The position numbers and the translations under genes were made by a program. A stretch of DNA of 6,457 bases. Origin: Anaerolineae bacterium CG2_30_64_16 (GTDB lineage Bacteria > Chloroflexota > Anaerolineae > CG2-30-64-16). The stretch spans positions 1 through 6,457 of the forward strand of contig MNXL01000138.1 in NCBI GenBank assembly GCA_001871755.1, read 5' to 3'. The notes under the pieces are model-generated. The model was not told the origin of the DNA, did not search any database, and saw only the letters and a program-made list of their open reading frames with translations. Below are positions 6,201 through 6,457 of this stretch, piece after piece (positions within the stretch are counted from its first letter, which is position 1; each line of letters starts with the position of its first letter).

Positions 6201-6457
6201 CAATACCCAATCCCTGATACCCAATACCCAATACCTAATCACCACCACCCCATCCTCAACCAGCCCCCGCGCCGCAGAACGCGCCGCCGGTGTAACGCCC
6301 ACCGCCACCTGGATGAACTTCTTCGGCCCGGCCCACGATGCCGGCGGCGTGCCCTTGCCGGTCAGCACCACCGTCCTGGCGCTCACCCCTGCGGGCGTCC
6401 TCTGTGGGGCCACGACCATCACCACGGCCGGGCAATACGGCCTGCTGGCCTGCTACG
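1..6457 (+). CDS. Giant multidomain secreted/surface protein, internal fragment (both ends outside window)
   Basis: Frame 1 is open across the whole window (2152 codons plus one base). No initiator, ribosome binding site, signal peptide or stop is present, so start and end are unknown. The translation is rich in G, T, D, S, V and W, poor in lysine and cysteine, and shows no membrane segment. It is a chain of beta-sheet modules: Kelch-like blade, two beta-helices, about seven Ig/FN3-like modules, a CBM9/DOMON-like domain, DUF11-like and CARDB-like sandwiches, two W-NLVS repeats and the start of a final small domain. From known families such modules act outside the cell in adhesion or polysaccharide binding; that role is inferred here. 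No enzyme active site was recognised. Codon use is uniformly GC-biased except near 5790-5860 and 6163-6243. Assignment as a single coding frame is very secure; the precise function is not. Confidence 0.95.
250..546 (+). other. Connecting region between propeller and first beta-helix, no recognised family
   Basis: Residues 84-182 are polar and Trp/Asp-rich, with alternating hydrophobic stretches suggesting beta strands. The end, around residues 154-181, reads like a lead-in to the beta-helix: D-A-A-R-L-L-D-P-D-R, then Y-R-V-G-T-G and G-Y-H-T-Y. I do not recognise a domain family. It could be a small beta-sandwich or the N-terminal cap of the following helix. Confidence 0.4.
547..1278 (+). other. 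Right-handed parallel beta-helix module 1
   Basis: Residues 183-426. The module opens with F-T-S-L-Q-D-A-I, then V-L-V-S-P-G-T-Y-Q-E-S (GTY at 213-215) and G-V-E-V-V-G-D, the usual first coils of pectate-lyase-like beta-helices. Regular short coils follow with asparagine-rich turns: QNIIRG (287-292), NNTIVYN (310-316) and NTIF (332-335). It closes with the common beta-helix ending D-P-L-F (380-383), G-S-P-V-I-D-A-G-D-P (398-407) and D-I-G-Y. Such folds are found in polysaccharide lyases, adhesins and surface proteins. No lyase catalytic residues can be assigned, so a binding or structural role is inferred. Confidence 0.82.
1291..2160 (+). other. Right-handed parallel beta-helix module 2
   Basis: Residues 431-720 repeat the layout of the previous module. 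It starts L-Y-V-D-D-D-Y with a CETC pair (C438, C441), then F-D-H-I-Q-D-A-L-D-K-A, V-A-A-G-T-Y-T-E-T (GTY at 482-484) and Y-V-R-L-V-G-A-G. Coils carry N-rich turns at T-R-N-V-I (552-556) and E-N-N-I-F-S-G (615-621). It ends A-R-D-A-A-S-P-Y-V (696-704) and D-M-G-Y-Y-E (715-720), a weaker version of the ending in module 1. The two modules are about 240 and 290 residues and join with only a short linker, which suggests an old internal duplication. The CxxC pair could be a disulfide or a metal site; the sequence does not decide. Confidence 0.82.
2161..2469 (+). other. Ig-like beta-sandwich stretch 1
   Basis: Residues 721-823 follow directly on the beta-helix. They contain V-S-Q-V-E-V-G-F, then a Trp (S-S-W-T-P-V), and S-L-Y-R-F-Y-S-R-A-A-D-V-A-T-N-Q. 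The last matches the 'A-x-D-x-x-G-N' strand of the later Ig modules with T in place of G. There is no D-x-x-P-P opening, so this is a divergent member of the series. An acidic stretch, E-E-D-E-Q-D, lies at about 812-817. Confidence 0.55.
2470..2799 (+). other. Ig/FN3-like module 2
   Basis: Residues 824-933. It opens D-S-T-A-P-V-V-T-W, continues with P-V-S-G-S-I-L, then L-R-A-Q-V-S-D and V-Y-F-V-V-D-G-G, and ends with N-N-V-I-A-V-A-E-D-R-T-G-N-Q-G. This matches the bacterial Ig-like pattern of an initial D-x-x-P-P, a 'G.v.v.a.v.D' strand and a final 'A.D.aGN'. Its likely role is as a spacer or binding sandwich on an extracellular protein. Confidence 0.7.
2800..3084 (+). other. Ig/FN3-like module 3
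   Basis: Residues 934-1028. It begins D-T-T-P-P-L-L-A-V, then F-S-G-T-V-T-D-A-G-T-G-V-A-A-V-E-V-S-L-D-G-G, a central F-T-W-Q-P, and V-R-A-R-D-Q-A-G-N-A-S near the end. This is the cleanest of the Ig-like modules. The 'G-V-x-x-V-E-V-S-L-D-G' strand is typical of bacterial Ig-like repeats in adhesins and surface glycoside-binding proteins. Confidence 0.78.
3085..3447 (+). other. Ig/FN3-like module 4 and linker to the CBM9/DOMON-like domain
   Basis: Residues 1029-1149 open D-N-V-P-P-T-G-P, contain V-Q-L-R-I-T-W and W-Y-V-H-L-G-V-R-D-I-V-G-N-Q-F. The 'L-x-W-x-x-P-x-D-x-x-S-G' style strand (here R-I-T-W-A-R-P-F-D-G-S-G) is FN3-like, and the closing V-R-D-I-V-G-N matches the other modules. The last 25 or so residues, H-V-G-T-F-Q-D onward, lead into the next domain. 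Confidence 0.6.
3448..3990 (+). other. CBM9/DOMON-like carbohydrate-binding-type domain
   Basis: Residues 1150-1330. The start V-V-D-G-Q-I-D-W (D1155-G) corresponds to the 'I-D-G-x-x-D-E-W' opening of CBM9-like domains. The core T-T-W-D-G-S-N-L-Y-L-G (from about 1202) followed by G-D-L-W-V-Y-L matches their 'a-x-W-D-x-x-x-L-Y-l' and 'D-x-l-x-v-y-l-D' strands. A-D-Y-A-I (near 1252) and T-E-I-R-L-G-L (E1293) fit the closing strands. Known members bind sugars or haem; the ligand here cannot be told. A helix-like segment of about 40 residues (1161-1200, rich in E, A, L and W) separates the opening from the core. Confidence 0.62.
3991..4434 (+). other. DUF11-like beta-sandwich domain
   Basis: Residues 1331-1478. 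The central part has S-T-L-Q-Y-V-F-T-V-D-N-L, then L-D-V-E-A-N-P-G-L-S-F and D-G-S-H-T-I-T-L-T-A-V-L-D. These resemble the 'G-x-x-v-t-Y-t-i-t-V-x-N' and later strands of DUF11 and similar conserved-repeat domains of bacterial surface proteins. A C-N-N-C pair (C1415, C1418) sits in the loop where these domains often carry a cysteine pair. The first 35 or so residues, with one or two further cysteines, are a linker. Confidence 0.5.
4435..4713 (+). other. Ig-like module 5
   Basis: Residues 1479-1571. It opens D-T-Q-P-P-T-I-Q-I, then T-L-S-G-A-A-S-D-G-S-G-S-G-L-A-G-V-E-Y-S-I-N-G-G and W-Q-Q-A-S-G. It ends A-R-A-L-D-A-C-G-Y-S-G, a changed version of the usual 'A-x-D-x-A-G-N' in which the glycine-asparagine is lost and a cysteine appears. 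Confidence 0.72.
4714..5013 (+). other. Ig-like module 6
   Basis: Residues 1572-1671. It opens D-T-L-P-P-T-L-T-P, then G-S-A-T-F-G-G-T-A-A-D-G-E-G-D-V-T-Q-V-E-V-Q-F-D, a Trp-rich central sheet (W-S-F-T-W-S-L) and R-A-R-A-T-D-A-A-G-N-E. It ends where the next D-N-V-A-P begins. Its final strand shares a 16-base identical stretch (4966-4981) with the next module. Confidence 0.72.
5014..5319 (+). other. Ig-like module 7
   Basis: Residues 1672-1773. It opens D-N-V-A-P-T-L-A-V, has V-V-L-Q-G-P-A-G-D-G-G-G-L-S-S-M-E-V-L-V-Y-A, then Y-H-L-R-V-E-A-K-D-A-A-G-N-A-T near the end. It follows the same pattern as the other Ig modules. A cysteine at the junction (C1774) marks the start of the next domain. 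Confidence 0.7.
5320..5652 (+). other. CARDB-like domain
   Basis: Residues 1774-1884. V-R-I-D-A-R-V-S-N-A-G-S-G-S-A is the strand-loop of CARDB domains ('v-x-v-x-v-x-N-x-G-x-x-x-a'). It is followed by V-A-F-D-A-D-S-T-F-I-G, L-R-T-G-E-W-E-D-L-A-I-S-W and N-Y-T-I-T-I-A-A-N-D-D-G. The family name means cell adhesion related domain found in bacteria; members are beta-sandwiches in secreted proteins. The length of about 110 residues is usual. Confidence rests on the N-A-G motif and strand spacing. Confidence 0.65.
5653..5901 (+). other. W-NLVS / HGYWIR repeat, copy 1
   Basis: Residues 1885-1967. It starts E-S-W-N-L-V-S-S (W1890), has F1921-D-x-G-A-x-S-Y-Y-P-D-L, then N-T-L-T-E-M and H1946-G-Y-W-I-R (W1949), and ends L-R-F-V-G. 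The pattern 'G-W-N-L-V-S ... F-D ... P-L ... G-Y-W-I' is one I associate with the C-terminal part of secreted proteins of environmental bacteria, where it occurs singly or in tandem. The function is unknown. DNA composition dips toward A/T near 5790-5860, with codons such as cta, tta and agg that are rare elsewhere in the gene. Confidence 0.75.
5920..6150 (+). other. W-NLVS / HGYWIR repeat, copy 2
   Basis: Residues 1974-2050 repeat copy 1 with an offset of 88-89 residues. They contain G-W-N-L-V-S-Y (W1979), F2009-D-x-G-A-x-S-F-Y-P-D-L, N-T-L-H-E-M, H2034-G-Y-W-I-R (W2037) and a final L-T-Y-P-A. At protein level the identities cluster in these motifs, while flanks and DNA differ, so the duplication is old. 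The domain ends just before the AT-richer repeat at 6163. Confidence 0.75.
6163..6243 (+). repeat. In-frame inverted/tandem heptamer repeat element
   Basis: The left part (6163-6184) carries GGTATT, GGGTATT and AGGTATT in a row. The right part (about 6199-6240) is a run of imperfect CCCAATA heptamers, the complement of the left unit. Bases 6164-6177 and 6223-6236 form a perfect 14-nt inverted repeat with a 45-base spacer. A second small hairpin, AGGTA-ttc-TACCT, lies at 6178-6190. GC is roughly 40 percent in the arms by hand count, far below the flanks. It adds about 27 residues reading V-L-G-I-R-Y ... N-T-Q-S-L-I-P-N-T-Q-Y-L-I, unlike the neighbouring domains, followed by a T/S/P/A-rich linker. 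Confidence 0.88.
6292..6457 (+). other. Start of a C-terminal small beta domain (cut by window end)
   Basis: Residues 2098-2152. It begins V-T-P-T-A-T-W-M-N-F-F-G (W2104), then G-V-P-L-P-V-S-T-T-V-L-A-L-T-P-A-G, V-L-C-G (C2135) and T-A-G-Q-Y-G-L-L-A-C-Y. This resembles a compact beta domain that I associate with the ends of large secreted proteins, with the pattern W-x-x-F-x-G, a proline-valine strand, 'D/P-x-G-x-x-C-G' and 'G-x-Y-G'. The window ends one base into the codon after Y2152, so the rest of the domain and the stop codon are missing. Confidence 0.6.

Noticed and set aside
6163..6243. CRISPR array or transcription terminator reading of the heptamer/inverted repeat
   Set aside because: Units are 6-8 bases with no spacers of CRISPR size. 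The inverted repeat has a 45-base spacer and no T-run, so it is neither an array nor an intrinsic terminator.
6121..6300. Gene end or frameshift at the change in composition
   Set aside because: Frame 1 stays open, and a recognisable domain (W-M-N-F-F-G onward) resumes in the same frame after the element, so no frameshift or new gene start is needed.

Overview
The window lies wholly inside one very large protein-coding gene. Plus-strand frame 1 (codons starting at bases 1, 4, 7 and so on) reads for 2152 codons without a stop, from the first base to the last. Neither the gene's start nor its stop is present, so the complete protein is longer than 2152 residues. I see no second gene, RNA gene, promoter, terminator or CRISPR array. 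Other open frames on both strands are by-products of GC-rich coding sequence.

The translation is a mosaic of extracellular, mostly beta-sheet modules. In order these are: a Kelch-like propeller segment (1-249); a connecting region (250-546); two right-handed parallel beta-helix modules in tandem (547-1278 and 1291-2160); an Ig-like stretch (2161-2469); three Ig/FN3-like modules opening with a D-x-x-(P/A)-P motif (2470-3447); a CBM9/DOMON-like carbohydrate-binding-type domain (3448-3990); a DUF11-like beta-sandwich (3991-4434); three more Ig-like modules (4435-5319); a CARDB-like domain (5320-5652); and a tandem pair of roughly 88-residue 'W-NLVS ... HGYWIR' repeats (5653-6150). After these come an AT-richer inverted/heptamer DNA repeat lying in frame (6163-6243) and the start of one more small beta domain (6292-6457), cut by the window edge. 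This architecture fits a secreted or cell-surface protein that binds polymers or surfaces. I see no catalytic domain within the window.

High GC content, third positions strongly biased to G/C, and the combination of beta-helix, Ig, CARDB, W-NLVS and terminal 'W-x-N-F-F-G' modules are most reminiscent of Chloroflexota (Anaerolineae-like) or similar environmental bacteria. That is an inference from protein style, not a database match.

The most noteworthy local signal is at 6163-6243. A 14-nt perfect inverted repeat and imperfect CCCAATA heptamers, of a kind expected between genes, sit inside the coding frame between two domains. Frame 1 is the only plus-strand frame that passes through them without a stop. 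I found no evidence of a multi-gene system in this window.
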